DNA from: Streptomyces sp. NBC_00306
GTDB taxonomy: Bacteria; Actinomycetota; Actinomycetes; Streptomycetales; Streptomycetaceae
DNA length: 64,000 nt
Assembly: GCF_036169555.1 (NCBI RefSeq)
Contig: NZ_CP108032.1
Location: forward strand, 3,038,001 to 3,102,000
Direction of reading: 5' to 3'
The position numbers and the translations under genes were made by a program. The notes beneath the pieces were generated by a model. The model saw only the letters and a program-made list of their open reading frames with translations, searched no databases and had not been told where the DNA came from. Below are positions 8,141 through 16,167 of this stretch, in pieces; position 1 is the first letter of the stretch; each line of letters opens with the position of its first letter.

Positions 8141-9247
8141 ACTTTCCGGGGGTGGGGGGCAGTAGCGGCCCCACGCGTCCCACAGATCGGTGGCGTAGTA
8201 GCCCTTGAGGACGCTCCCGGCGGTCTTGATGTTGCGGGAGGCGATCGGCTCGGTGTCGGCCGTCATGTACTCCGCGAGCATCTTCGACAGGCGCCGGCTG
8301 TCGAGCGGCTTGCCGTTCAGGTCGGCCCACGGCGCGTCATCGAGCGCGTTGAGCCGGTCCAGGATGGCGATGGTGGGCAGGCGGTCGATGCCGACCAACA
8401 CGTGATCGCGCAGGTCAGTGAGCAGCCGGACTCCGAGACTGCCTTTGTCGTTGGCCTTGGACGCGGTCACCAACATCACGCACGCCTCGCGCGCCCTGGT
8501 AGGCCAGTCACCGCCGGCCGCGTCCGCGATGGCGAGCAGGGGTTCCCACACGTCCGCCGGGCGGTCGCTGACCCCGTCGGGCATGTCGGGCCATGCGCCC
8601 ATGACGAATCCGCGGGCGTGTTCGGCCCATTCGGCGAGCCGCTCGCGGAGCTTGTGCCCCTCGGCCTCGTGCAGGCGGGCGCGGAACGCTTCGATGCGCT
8701 CGTTACGGGCCCGCCGGCGCATCCGGATCACGATCGAGCGGGTCATGATCGTGTCGGGCAGGTGCCCGAGTCCGGCGACCGCGACGCCGCAGTACGAGGG
8801 GAACGCCTGAACCGTCTGATTGCCGCCGTCTCCGATGCACCGGTAGGTCACTCCGGTCCGGCGGTGACCCGCATTCAGGAACCCGCGCAGTTCCTCGTTG
8901 TCGCCCGCCTTGGGGCCGAAGACCGTGTCGATCTCATCGAACAAGATCGTGGGCCGGCCGTTCGGTCCAGACACCGACCGGAACAGGGCGGCGGCGGACG
9001 CATTGACGGCCGTCATCGGCTCCGGCACGAGAGTTTCCACGATCTCCAGCGCCCGAGACTTCCCCGACCCCGGCTCCGGTGAAAGGAACGCAAGCCGCGG
9101 GGTGGAGTCGAAGCAGTCGAGCAGGTGAGCGTGCGCGTCCCACAGCGCCACGGCGACGTAGGCGGCCTCGTGCGGAAAGACGTTGAAGCGGCGATGGAAG
9201 GCTTCCACCTCGTCCAGCAGTGCGGAACCGTCGATGACATCAGTCAT
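8114..9247 (-). CDS. DUF3631 AAA-type ATPase, AICE replication protein
   Basis: A 377-residue ATPase of the DUF3631 family, which in AICEs and phages accompanies prim-pol enzymes and probably acts as replicative helicase or initiator. Walker A is E58-PGSGKS64, Walker B is ILFDEID (101-107), and an arginine-rich segment RSIVIRMRRRARNE follows. The start is ATG 9247, whose ATGA overlaps the stop of the preceding gene; a 58-residue upstream extension in the open frame is out-of-frame read-through of that gene. It is translationally coupled in a three-gene run with 9244-9597 and prim-pol. Two GGTAGCGG octamers lie within its 3' end. Confidence 0.9.
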   Translation of the reverse strand: MTDVIDGSALLDEVEAFHRRFNVFPHEAAYVAVALWDAHAHLLDCFDSTPRLAFLSPEPGSGKSRALEIVETLVPEPMTAVNASAAALFRSVSGPNGRPTILFDEIDTVFGPKAGDNEELRGFLNAGHRRTGVTYRCIGDGGNQTVQAFPSYCGVAVAGLGHLPDTIMTRSIVIRMRRRARNERIEAFRARLHEAEGHKLRERLAEWAEHARGFVMGAWPDMPDGVSDRPADVWEPLLAIADAAGGDWPTRAREACVMLVTASKANDKGSLGVRLLTDLRDHVLVGIDRLPTIAILDRLNALDDAPWADLNGKPLDSRRLSKMLAEYMTADTEPIASRNIKTAGSVLKGYYATDLWDAWGRYCPPPPESPLPPLPGT

Positions 9248-9597
9248 GCGGCGGCCCTCCCTTCCAGGCTGATGCGGAGCGGGCAGGTGTCCCGGTGTGC
9301 GGTGTGGTCGGCGACCAGGGCGTGGACCTTGCCGTGCCCGACGGCGCTGCGGTTCCAGCCGCACAGGCACGTGGAGGTCGCGGTCGGCACGGCACCGCGC
9401 GGCGCGCAGATGGTGAGCCACGCGACCGGGTACCGGCCGCCGCCCGGGTACGGGTCAGGGCGAACAGCAATGGGGACGCCTTCGGCGACGCCTTTCGGCT
9501 CGCCCACGGGCACCGCGTCCACAGGCTGTGCAGCGGCGTGCGGGCCGTCCGGGGTGGTGGTGATGCTCTTCAGAGGGGGATGCCGGCGGGCGCTCAT
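9244..9597 (-). CDS. Small cysteine/histidine-rich AICE protein
   Basis: A 117-residue protein with a C-terminal metal-binding look: cysteines in ICAPRG, STCLCGW and DTCPL plus histidines near GHGKVHALVADHTAHR. It starts at ATG 9597 overlapping the prim-pol stop (ATGA) and ends overlapping the DUF3631 start (ATGA), so it is almost certainly translated as the middle gene of a coupled operon. The exact role is unknown; position argues for a replication accessory factor. Confidence 0.82.
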   Translation of the reverse strand: MSARRHPPLKSITTTPDGPHAAAQPVDAVPVGEPKGVAEGVPIAVRPDPYPGGGRYPVAWLTICAPRGAVPTATSTCLCGWNRSAVGHGKVHALVADHTAHRDTCPLRISLEGRAAA

Positions 9598-10508
9598 GCC
9601 GCATCCCGGCGGCTCTGGTTGTGGGCGATGGACCAATCCAGCGCGCTGCGCAGGGTGGAGCGGCACTCGGACGCGGACAGTCCGCACGCCTCCCCCGCCT
9701 CCTGAAGAGCCTGTTCAACCACGTGCCGGGGGAGGTCGCCCCATGCAACGAACCGCCCCAGAGCGCGTGCGGCGCGGAACAACGTCGCTTCCCGCTCGCC
9801 GACTTGGGCCGCAGCGACGTTCCGCGTCTCAGCGGCGAGCGCTACATCCGCGTATCGACGTGATTGCCCCGCTACGGCCACAGAAGGGGCCTGAGAGTGC
9901 TTAAGGGCGGGTTGCAGGATGCTGTGGAGCCACGAGGGCAGACAGGCGACCACAGGGGCGCACAGCGGCTCATATGCTCCCGCCGCGGTGATGCTGCCGG
10001 CGGCGACCACGTATCCGCCCCACGCGCGGGTGTCGACCGAATCGGCAACGGTCCCCGCCGTGTTGGCCATCCGGACCCCGGACGGAACGCTGAAGTACAG
10101 GTGCGTTCCACCGCTCGCGGTCCGCACCCGGTAGGTATCGGGGACGGCGTGCCCGGCGCGCTCGCAGAGCGCCCCGAAGGTCGCCGCGCCGTCAGGCGCG
10201 TCCGAACTGCCCTTGTGCTCTGGCGTATCGAGATCAACGACCAGCAGCCCGGAGGGGCCGGTGGCGATGCCGACGTTGAACGGTCCGTGCGACCAGGTGG
10301 CACGAATGCGGTCCGGGTCAGTCGTGGCGCGCTGCTCCCACTTCCTGTGGCCGCTCGCGCACACTCCACTCCGCGCGCACGAAGCCTCCCCATGCAGGGC
10401 GGGCCGCTTGGTGTCGGGACGCAGGGGGAAGACGTGCCAGCCGCGTTCAGCGGCCGTCAGCGCCGCGGCGAGTAAGACCTCTCGTCGAATGTCGGGCGGT
10501 TGGGTCAT
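9594..10508 (-). CDS. Bifunctional DNA primase/polymerase (prim-pol)
   Basis: A 304-residue archaeo-eukaryotic-type primase with N-terminal prim-pol domain (about 12-195). The metal-binding pair is V91-D92-L93-D94, and the nucleotide-binding histidine lies in SGGTHLYF (132-139). The C-terminal helical part (about 215-300) matches the small all-helical region seen in plasmid members. A four-residue Cys/His feature (CARSGVCASGH, 44-54) is inserted early in the domain. ATG 10508 is preceded by ACAGGAGACC. It should prime and extend DNA during autonomous replication of the excised element. Confidence 0.94.
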   Translation of the reverse strand: MTQPPDIRREVLLAAALTAAERGWHVFPLRPDTKRPALHGEASCARSGVCASGHRKWEQRATTDPDRIRATWSHGPFNVGIATGPSGLLVVDLDTPEHKGSSDAPDGAATFGALCERAGHAVPDTYRVRTASGGTHLYFSVPSGVRMANTAGTVADSVDTRAWGGYVVAAGSITAAGAYEPLCAPVVACLPSWLHSILQPALKHSQAPSVAVAGQSRRYADVALAAETRNVAAAQVGEREATLFRAARALGRFVAWGDLPRHVVEQALQEAGEACGLSASECRSTLRSALDWSIAHNQSRRDAA

Positions 10509-10547
10509 GCTGTAGGTCTCCTGTTCTGCTACGTCGGGATACGGAGA

Positions 10548-10592
10548 CCGAGGGCGGCGGGCTGTCCTGTCCGGGAGTGCCGCCGCCCTCGG
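10548..10592. other. Conserved hairpin element, copy 2 (leader of prim-pol operon)
   Basis: A 13-bp perfect stem (10548-10560 with 10580-10592) around the invariant loop gctgtcctgtccgggagtg. Compared with copy 1, the outer stem pairs are changed on both arms (CGAG/CTCG instead of CCGG/CCGG). Further toward the gene, on the coding strand, GGTCTCC can pair with GGAGACC, which contains the Shine-Dalgarno sequence of prim-pol, so the leader may mask that ribosome site (inference). Confidence 0.8.
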
Positions 10593-10598
10593 GCGTAG

Positions 10599-11027
10599 CT
10601 AGTTGAAGTGGTTGCGCTTGAAGACGGCCTTGCGGATGTGGAACGTGTTGCCGCCGCCGGAGCCGAGGATCTGCACGGCGATCCAGCCGCCGAAGATGAC
10701 GGCGGCGAGGATGATCAGTTGGTGGACCAGCGCGGCGAGGGCGGCGATGAACGTGGTCAGCAGGACCAGTCCGCCGCAGACGGCGCCGAACCCGATCCCG
10801 CCGAGGGCGATGTTCACCGCCGTACGGGACACAACCGGCTTGGCCGTGACCGGTTCGGGCTTGGCGGGTTCCACGGTGTAGCCGGTGACGATCCGGCCGT
10901 CGGGCAGGACGACGCTCGCGATGGTCGGCAGGCTGCCGGGCTGCGCGGGCACGAGCGGGGTGGGGCGGTGGACTTCGACGGCCGTGGGGTGTCCGGCCGG
11001 GCGGTGGTACGTGGTGGGTTCGTTCAC
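10599..11027 (-). CDS. Membrane-anchored Spd-like transfer protein
   Basis: A 142-residue protein: proline-rich soluble N-terminus (1-70), a hydrophobic pair at about 75-125 (ALGGIGFGAVCGGLVLLTTFI and HQLIILAAVIFGGWIAV), and a basic tail ending KRNHFN. GTG 11027 has AAGGGA about 10 nt upstream. Small membrane proteins in this position of AICEs are usually called Spd and are thought to help the incoming element spread between hyphal compartments; assignment is by size, topology and context. Confidence 0.78.
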   Translation of the reverse strand: MNEPTTYHRPAGHPTAVEVHRPTPLVPAQPGSLPTIASVVLPDGRIVTGYTVEPAKPEPVTAKPVVSRTAVNIALGGIGFGAVCGGLVLLTTFIAALAALVHQLIILAAVIFGGWIAVQILGSGGGNTFHIRKAVFKRNHFN

Positions 11028-11043
11028 GGTGCTGGTGTCCCTT

Positions 11044-11238
11044 CTAGCGGCCGGCGTCGGCGAGGGCGCCGGTGACGGCGGTGACGAGTTGGTTGACGGT
11101 GTCGGCCGCGCCGGTGTTGGCGAGGTAGAAGCCGAAGAGCGCGACGACGACGGCCGCACCGGCGCCGACGGCCTTGAAGCGCAGCAGCAGCGCAGCGGCG
11201 ACGGCGAGGAGCAGCACGAGGGGGATGGTGATGATCAC
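11044..11238 (-). CDS. Small Spd-like membrane protein
   Basis: A 64-residue protein with two hydrophobic stretches: ITIPLVLLLAVAAALLL at the N-terminus and AVGAGAAVVVALFGFYLA. GTG 11238 is preceded by CGGAGG at ideal spacing, and the gene lies between two small genes of the same strand with gaps of about 17 bp. Probably part of the intramycelial spread apparatus (by context). Confidence 0.78.
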   Translation of the reverse strand: MIITIPLVLLLAVAAALLLRFKAVGAGAAVVVALFGFYLANTGAADTVNQLVTAVTGALADAGR

Positions 11239-11255
11239 GGGTCCTCCGGGTGGGG

Positions 11256-11507
11256 TCAGCGGGTGCCGGCGCGGTAGGTGCGTGCGGCGCGGTTGTAGAT
11301 CCAGCGGCCGACGCGTATGCGCTTGCCGGTGGCGTGGCAGCGGCGGCAGTCGCGGCCACGCTTGAGGTGTCCCTTGCGGTTGTTCTTGAGTTCGTGGCCC
11401 ATGCCGTGGCACTTGCGGCAGTCGCCGAACGGGCTCAGCCAGCACCTACCGCCGTAACCAAGAGTGACGGCGAGTAGGCAGGCGATAGCGAGGAGGGGAA
11501 GGCTCAT
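11256..11507 (-). CDS. Small membrane protein with two CxxCH zinc motifs
   Basis: An 83-residue protein: one N-terminal hydrophobic segment (PLLAIACLLAVTLGYGG), then two DnaJ-like cysteine motifs, CRKCHGMG and CRRCHATG, about 23 residues apart, then a basic tail. The four cysteines suggest a single zinc site of DnaJ-type central-domain geometry. It ends the group of small genes downstream of traB. Function unknown; family members occur in many actinomycete mobile elements. Confidence 0.8.
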   Translation of the reverse strand: MSLPLLAIACLLAVTLGYGGRCWLSPFGDCRKCHGMGHELKNNRKGHLKRGRDCRRCHATGKRIRVGRWIYNRAARTYRAGTR

Positions 11508-11552
11508 CAGGGGCCTCTCAGGCGGGGTTTGGAGGGTTTTCGCAGGTGGGCC

Positions 11553-11637
11553 GCTAGCCGCTAGCGACCTGATCAGACAAGGTTTGGGTCGCTAGCGGGG
11601 TCGCTAGCGCTAGCGACGGTTACCGCTAGCGATAGCG
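11553..11637. repeat. GCTAGC repeat cluster downstream of traB (candidate clt)
   Basis: Six copies of the palindrome GCTAGC (starts 11553, 11560, 11591, 11603, 11609, 11625) plus a GATAGC variant at 11631, mostly in the wider form CGCTAGCGA and arranged in close pairs. The cluster fills the gap between the traB stop (11649) and the next small gene. Streptomyces TraB proteins bind 8-bp repeats in a clt locus that commonly lies near the 3' end of traB, so this is the best clt candidate by position. Confidence 0.8.
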
Positions 11638-11648
11638 ACCCTTCGGGG

Positions 11649-13807
11649 CTATCCGGCGTCCCGCTTCTCGTTGCGCTGTGTAATCGCCGTGGCGAGGTCG
11701 TCGCGCTTGATGCCGCGCTTGTTGACGGTCTTGCCGTCGATGCGGCGGCCGATCTGCTCGGTGGCCACGCCGAACGGCTTGAGCGCTGCGGTGAGCGCTT
11801 CCGCCTTCGGCTTGGGCTCCAAGTCGGCCCACGGGCCGTAGGCCTCGGGGCGCAGGTCGGCGAGCCGGTCCACGATGGTCTCGGACCACACCTTGGCCTC
11901 GCCCTTGCCCAATACCTGGGCGACGTCGTCCAGGATCGTCGCGGACACCTCCGGGGCCGGGACCTCGCCGGCCGCGTCGCCGGACAGGGTGCCCTCCGCC
12001 TCGCGCAGCGCGGCAGCCCGGGTGAGGATGCGTTCCGCGTCGCGGCCGTCGGCGAGGTAGGTGCGCACGATGCCGGAGTCGTCGGACATGCCCTTGAGCA
12101 GACCCACGCCCTTGTGGGACTTGAGCAGCTTGGACGCGTCCAGACCCTCCGAGTACGAGCCGGCACCGAGGATGGTGTCCGAGACCTGGTAGGCGCCGAC
12201 CCGCAGCGCGAACCGCCCCTGGTGCTGCTGACACCCACCGCCGGGGCGACCCGGGCGAGGTAGACCAGCAGCGCGAGGATCTCCTTGCCGTGCTCGGGGT
12301 GCTGCAAGTACTCCTGCACCTCATCCACGACGAACAGCGTGAGCGGCATGTTCAGCTTGCGATCCCGGCTGATCTCCGGGGTGAGCTTGCCCTCCGGGCA
12401 GATGTGCAGCGGCAGTTCGGAAAGCCGGTGGTAGCGGTCCTCGACGTCCGCCTTCAACTCCCGCAGCGAGGTGAGCAGATGCCCCACCGGGTCGAACCCG
12501 TTCTTCGGGACGATGCCGAACCCGATCCGGTGCGCGACCAGCGCGAACTTGCGCCAGTCCGGCGACGCCTTCCCGTCGAACACGTACAACCTGACGTACG
12601 GGTCCAGCGCGGCAGCGAGCGCGATCGTCCGCGCGGAGAACGTCTTGCCCTGCCTCGGGACCGCGCCGACCAGCAGCGACAGCCACAGCATCGTGGCCAT
12701 GACCGGGTTGCCGCGCTCGTCCACGCCCCACGGGAACGGCTTCCAGAAGTCGACCCGTGTCGCCCCCAACAGGGGGGACTTTCCGGACGGGACGGCGAGC
12801 GGGTCACGGTCGGCGATCCAGTACGAGACCCGCCGGCCGCTCGTCTCGTCCTTGTCAAGGAAGAGCTGCGTGGGCGCGATGTCCATGCCGGACGCGAGCC
12901 GGCCGTGCGCGTTCAGCGCGTCCTCGAACGTCTTGCCGTACGGCAGGTCGACGACGACACGCCACCCGTCGCCGTCCCGTCCGATCGGCCGCGGGAAGGC
13001 AATGGACTGATCCTTGCTGGTCAGCTTGGCCGCTTCATGGGCGCGGATGACGATGTCCGAGGACAGCTTGCGCTTGCGGAAGGTCACCTTGGCCATGTCG
13101 ATCAGCGGCCGGTCCGCCGGCGCCCCGACCGCCCCGAGCGTGGTCGTCAGCGTCGCCACGGCCAACAGCAGCAGCCAGGACGGCGCCATGACGTACAGGG
13201 TCAGAGTGGCGGCGAGACCGACCAACGAGGCGATCCCGGCGACGATGCCGCGCAGCCGAACGCGGTCGTTGCGCTGCCGCGACAGCTTCAGGTACTCGGC
13301 AGCATCCTCGGCGGCCACAGCGGCGAGCCGCAGGCCCTTGCCCTCCGCGTCGAACACCCACCGGCCGATAGCGGCCGACCAGCGCCAGGCCCCGCGCGGC
13401 GAGTAGTAGAGAACCTTCGGGGTGTAGATGCACGGCAGTCGAACCGCGTGGTAGCCGATCACGGCGGAGTAATGCCGGATGGCCCACTTGCGGATGGCCG
13501 TGCGCTGGTCGGGGAGCTTGACCCAGTCCGGGAGGACCGGCATGCGGGCCTTGTCCTTGGCCTGCATCCACTCGCTGACGGACGGCGGGTAGACCTCGCG
13601 GGGCGGGTCGACCGGGGCGCCCTCGGCGAGCCCTTCGGCCTCGGGGTCGTCGGTGTCGGGGAGTTCGGCCTCCCACTCCCCCGGCTTGGCCTCGCCGGGG
13701 GCGGTGGAGTCGGCTGCCTTCTTCTGCGGGAACGGCAGTACGGCCGCTGTCTGGGGTTCGGTGCCCTCCGGCTCGCCAGGGAGCGGGAACACGGGGTTCT
13801 CGGTCAC
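11649..13807 (-). pseudogene. traB: FtsK/SpoIIIE-type conjugal translocase TraB, frameshifted
   Basis: The first part (from GTG 13807, preceded by GAAGGAG) is an intact FtsK-like N-terminus: two membrane helices near 155-195, Walker A VPRQGKTFSAR near residue 380 and Walker B LFVVDEVQEY near 490. The frame then breaks at about 12221-12232. Before the break the protein reads LARVAPAVGVSS; the family continuation resumes in another frame as RFALRVGAYQVSDTILGAGSY and runs to the stop at 11649, including the C-terminal winged-helix region. The LL(A/S)TQ(R/K)P motif and about 25 residues normally between these points are absent, so the lesion looks like an internal deletion with frameshift. Intact TraB would pump double-stranded DNA to the recipient. 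Confidence 0.85.
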
Positions 13808-13889
13808 GATGTACGTACTCCTTCGGGAGTCGAAGGGTCCGGCCGGCTTGCTGTAGGAGGCGGACGGCCGGACCCGGGTTCGGGGTGGT

Positions 13890-14273
13890 TCAGGCAACGC
13901 GCTGTTCATCGGGATAGGCGCAGGTCACGCACATGCCGAGCGTCGGCGGGATGACGTATCCGGCATCCCGGCTGCACTCGGGGCAGCGGCGGCGGGCGCG
14001 CATCATCGCTTCGTGCGCACGCCACCGGGCGGGCGTCATCGGCCGCACCGGACGAGCAAGCTCGATCCGGTACAGGAACGCGGTCAACGGCTCGCCCCGG
14101 CGACGCGGCCGGAAGACCTGTGCCGCGATGGCCTGACCACCCGGCCGCAGCCCACGGATGCGGAGTTGGCGGCGGGTGGCCAAGTCGTCCGGAGCGTGAC
14201 ACCACGGGTAGGTGGGGATTCCGAACCGCTCGCCGGCAGGATCGAAACAGTCGGCGAGGGTCAGCCGCTTCAC
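13890..14273 (-). CDS. RRQRL-motif zinc-binding AICE protein
   Basis: A 127-residue protein of a family common in actinomycete mobile elements. The signature segment is LATRRQLRIRGLRPGGQ (residues 31-47), followed by a C-terminal zinc ribbon CPECSRDAGY and CVTCAYP. ATG 14273 overlaps the stop of the upstream DUF2637 gene (ATGA), indicating translational coupling; traB starts 82 bp downstream. The function has not been established to my knowledge. Confidence 0.85.
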   Translation of the reverse strand: MKRLTLADCFDPAGERFGIPTYPWCHAPDDLATRRQLRIRGLRPGGQAIAAQVFRPRRRGEPLTAFLYRIELARPVRPMTPARWRAHEAMMRARRRCPECSRDAGYVIPPTLGMCVTCAYPDEQRVA

Positions 14274-15379
14274 GCGACCTTGCCGCCGTCGGCGGCACGT
14301 TCAGCGAGGATCGTGTCCCGCAGCATCCGCGCATTCGCCGGCGAGGTACGGATCTCGCGGCGGATGCCCTCCGCCGTAATCCGGCGGTCGGCCCAATCGG
14401 CGGTCGCAGTACGGGCCTCAGCGAGCAACTGATCCGCCGTGCGCTTCGGTCGAGGCGAGCGAGCAACGTCGGGAACCCTGCCGGTCGCCCGACGGGATCG
14501 GGGGGAGTCGACCGCCACCGCCCTCCGCCCGGCCGACTCGACAGGCGCGGCAATCGCCGGGACCGGCTTGACGGGAAGCGTCGGCTTCACGAAGTCGACC
14601 ACCACCGGATCGGGCACCGGGAATCGAGTCAGCACCACCGACGGCGCCGGACCCGATTCCCGCAGGTCAGCCATAGACCGATTCCTCACGGTCTCGGCAG
14701 ATTCCTCCTCATTCGCGACTGGGGTGGGCGTCGGGTCGGTGCCGCCGAACATTGACAAGAGCGCGGCGTTCGCGCCGTCGGTGATCCGGTCGCGCTGCAC
14801 ATCCAGCAGCCTCGATCCGAGCGCCGCGTCCCCCACCCCGACCTTGCGGGCCAGCCGCCACGACGCTCGATCCGACCGCTTCCTGACCCGGTCGCTGGGG
14901 TGGTGGGCAGCACGCGCCCGGTGGTAGGCGAGGGCCTGAACGATGTCGGCGGTGTGCCGCTCGTTCTCCGCGTCGCGGCCGTCAGTGTGGACGACGATCC
15001 GGCGGGCGAGGAACGCCATGCCCTCCGCCGACACCGACATACCCATCGGGGTCAGGGCGTAGATCACGGTCCGCCCGAGATCCGGCGCGGCCATCGCGCC
15101 CATGACGGCAGCGGCGGCAGGCAAGGCCCACAGCCCGATCCGGACCACACGAGGGGAGGACTGGCCCAGCATGGTCAGACCCAGCAGCACCAGGGCGAGA
15201 ACGGCCGTTGCGCCCTCGCCGGCACCGAGGGCACCGAGCGCGGTCCCCGTGCCGTAGGCGTGCCCGATGTTGCTGTAGGTGCCGATACCTCCGACCACGC
15301 CCGTGGCCAGCATGGGCACGAACGCGGCGGCGAGTACACCGACCTGAACCTTGCCGAGAGGCTTGCGTGTCTCGTTCAT
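14270..15379 (-). CDS. DUF2637-type membrane protein (SpdB-like)
   Basis: A 369-residue protein: four N-terminal membrane segments (about 8-130: VLAAAFVPMLATGVVGGIG, ATAVLALVLLGLTML, GLWALPAAAAVMGAMAA, LTPMGMSVSAEGMAFLAR), then a long basic cytoplasmic tail. The tail includes a proline-rich linker and a C-terminal DNA-binding-like segment (DRRITAEGIRREIRTSPANARMLRDTI). This is the usual DUF2637 arrangement upstream of traB in AICEs, probably a membrane anchor in DNA transfer or spread. The start at ATG 15379 overlaps the stop of 15376-15672. Confidence 0.87.
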   Translation of the reverse strand: MNETRKPLGKVQVGVLAAAFVPMLATGVVGGIGTYSNIGHAYGTGTALGALGAGEGATAVLALVLLGLTMLGQSSPRVVRIGLWALPAAAAVMGAMAAPDLGRTVIYALTPMGMSVSAEGMAFLARRIVVHTDGRDAENERHTADIVQALAYHRARAAHHPSDRVRKRSDRASWRLARKVGVGDAALGSRLLDVQRDRITDGANAALLSMFGGTDPTPTPVANEEESAETVRNRSMADLRESGPAPSVVLTRFPVPDPVVVDFVKPTLPVKPVPAIAAPVESAGRRAVAVDSPRSRRATGRVPDVARSPRPKRTADQLLAEARTATADWADRRITAEGIRREIRTSPANARMLRDTILAERAADGGKVA

Positions 15380-15672
15380 GCCGCTTCCCCCGACTCGGAC
15401 CGGAAGTCGCGAACGGAGCGCAGGAACGGCACGGTGCGGGTGAGCGCGTCGGCGTACAGGGCGTCCCAACCGGCGATCTCGTCACCGGCCTCCGCCGCCG
15501 CACGCAGGTCGGCGAGGATGTCACCGGCCGCGTCCTCACGGGCGGCACGCTCGCCGTCCGTCTCGAACTCCAGCGGACCACGGAACAGGTCGACGTCGAT
15601 ACCGAGCGCCAGTTCCGCGAACTCGATGTCGCCGTGCGCTTCCTGGCCGGCGACGAAGGTGCGCATACGCAT
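15376..15672 (-). CDS. Small acidic AICE protein, unknown function
   Basis: A 98-residue acidic protein beginning MRMRTFVAGQEAHGD. ATG 15672 has GGAGAG seven bases upstream; the ATG two codons later is a possible alternative. It is the first gene of the minus-strand transfer operon and is coupled by a 4-bp overlap to the DUF2637 gene. I do not recognise a domain; helical, Ala/Glu-rich composition suggests a small soluble helper. Confidence 0.75.
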   Translation of the reverse strand: MRMRTFVAGQEAHGDIEFAELALGIDVDLFRGPLEFETDGERAAREDAAGDILADLRAAAEAGDEIAGWDALYADALTRTVPFLRSVRDFRSESGEAA

Positions 15673-15713
15673 GATGCATCTCTCCACTTCAGGTACGTCG
15701 GGGATAGGGAGAT

Positions 15714-15757
15714 CCGGCGCGGCGGGCTGTCCTGTCCGGGAGTGCCGTCGCGTCCGG
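15714..15757. other. Conserved hairpin element, copy 3 (leader of transfer operon)
   Basis: Arms 15714-15725 and 15745-15757 enclose the same invariant 19-nt loop as copies 1 and 2. One arm has a C/G exchange relative to copy 1 that is compensated on the other arm; there is also one bulged T and one G-T pair. As in copy 2, ATCTCC on the coding strand can pair with the GGAGA of the downstream ribosome site (15676-15684 region). Confidence 0.75.
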
Positions 15758-15969
15758 AAACTGGGGCAAACGCCGCTCGTCACGGCGAGCCAAGTGACCC
15801 CGGGCGGAAGTCGATTCCGCGCCCTCACGGCTAAATGCCGGGGCCGACGGTTCGTCACCCGGCCGTCACGGGGACGAGGTCAAGCCCCGTCGATCTCAAA
15901 GCACTCTGTTGAGTTCTTAATGAACGAACGCTGCCTTCGTACTCACCCCTGCGGGCTTTCCTCCGGGCG

Positions 15970-15998
15970 ATGCAGTACCTGTTTTACAGGTACTGCAT
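15970..15998. promoter_or_regulatory. Perfect 12-bp palindrome in divergent regulatory region
   Basis: ATGCAGTACCTG and CAGGTACTGCAT are separated by TTTTA. It lies in the 495-bp non-coding gap (15673-16167) between the divergent transfer operon and the HTH/DUF5919 gene. An operator for the GntR (KorSA-like) or HTH regulator is the simplest reading. The rest of the gap holds hairpin copy 3 and no gene. Confidence 0.65.
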
Positions 15999-16167
15999 GG
16001 GGCGCCGTCAAGTACAGCGACGGAACCTCTTTGGCTCTGCGCCCGAACCGCTTGGCGCACCATCAGCATCACTGCACGTCAGGGGAGTTGGTTACCCCAT
16101 ACGTGGACAGCTCAGGGAGTTCTCACTACGGTCAAGAGGTCCCTAGATGTCCCACCGAGGGGTACAG

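Noticed and set aside
15673..15858. 62-residue N-terminal extension of the small acidic protein
   Set aside because: It would translate through hairpin copy 3; a good ribosome site supports the start at 15672.
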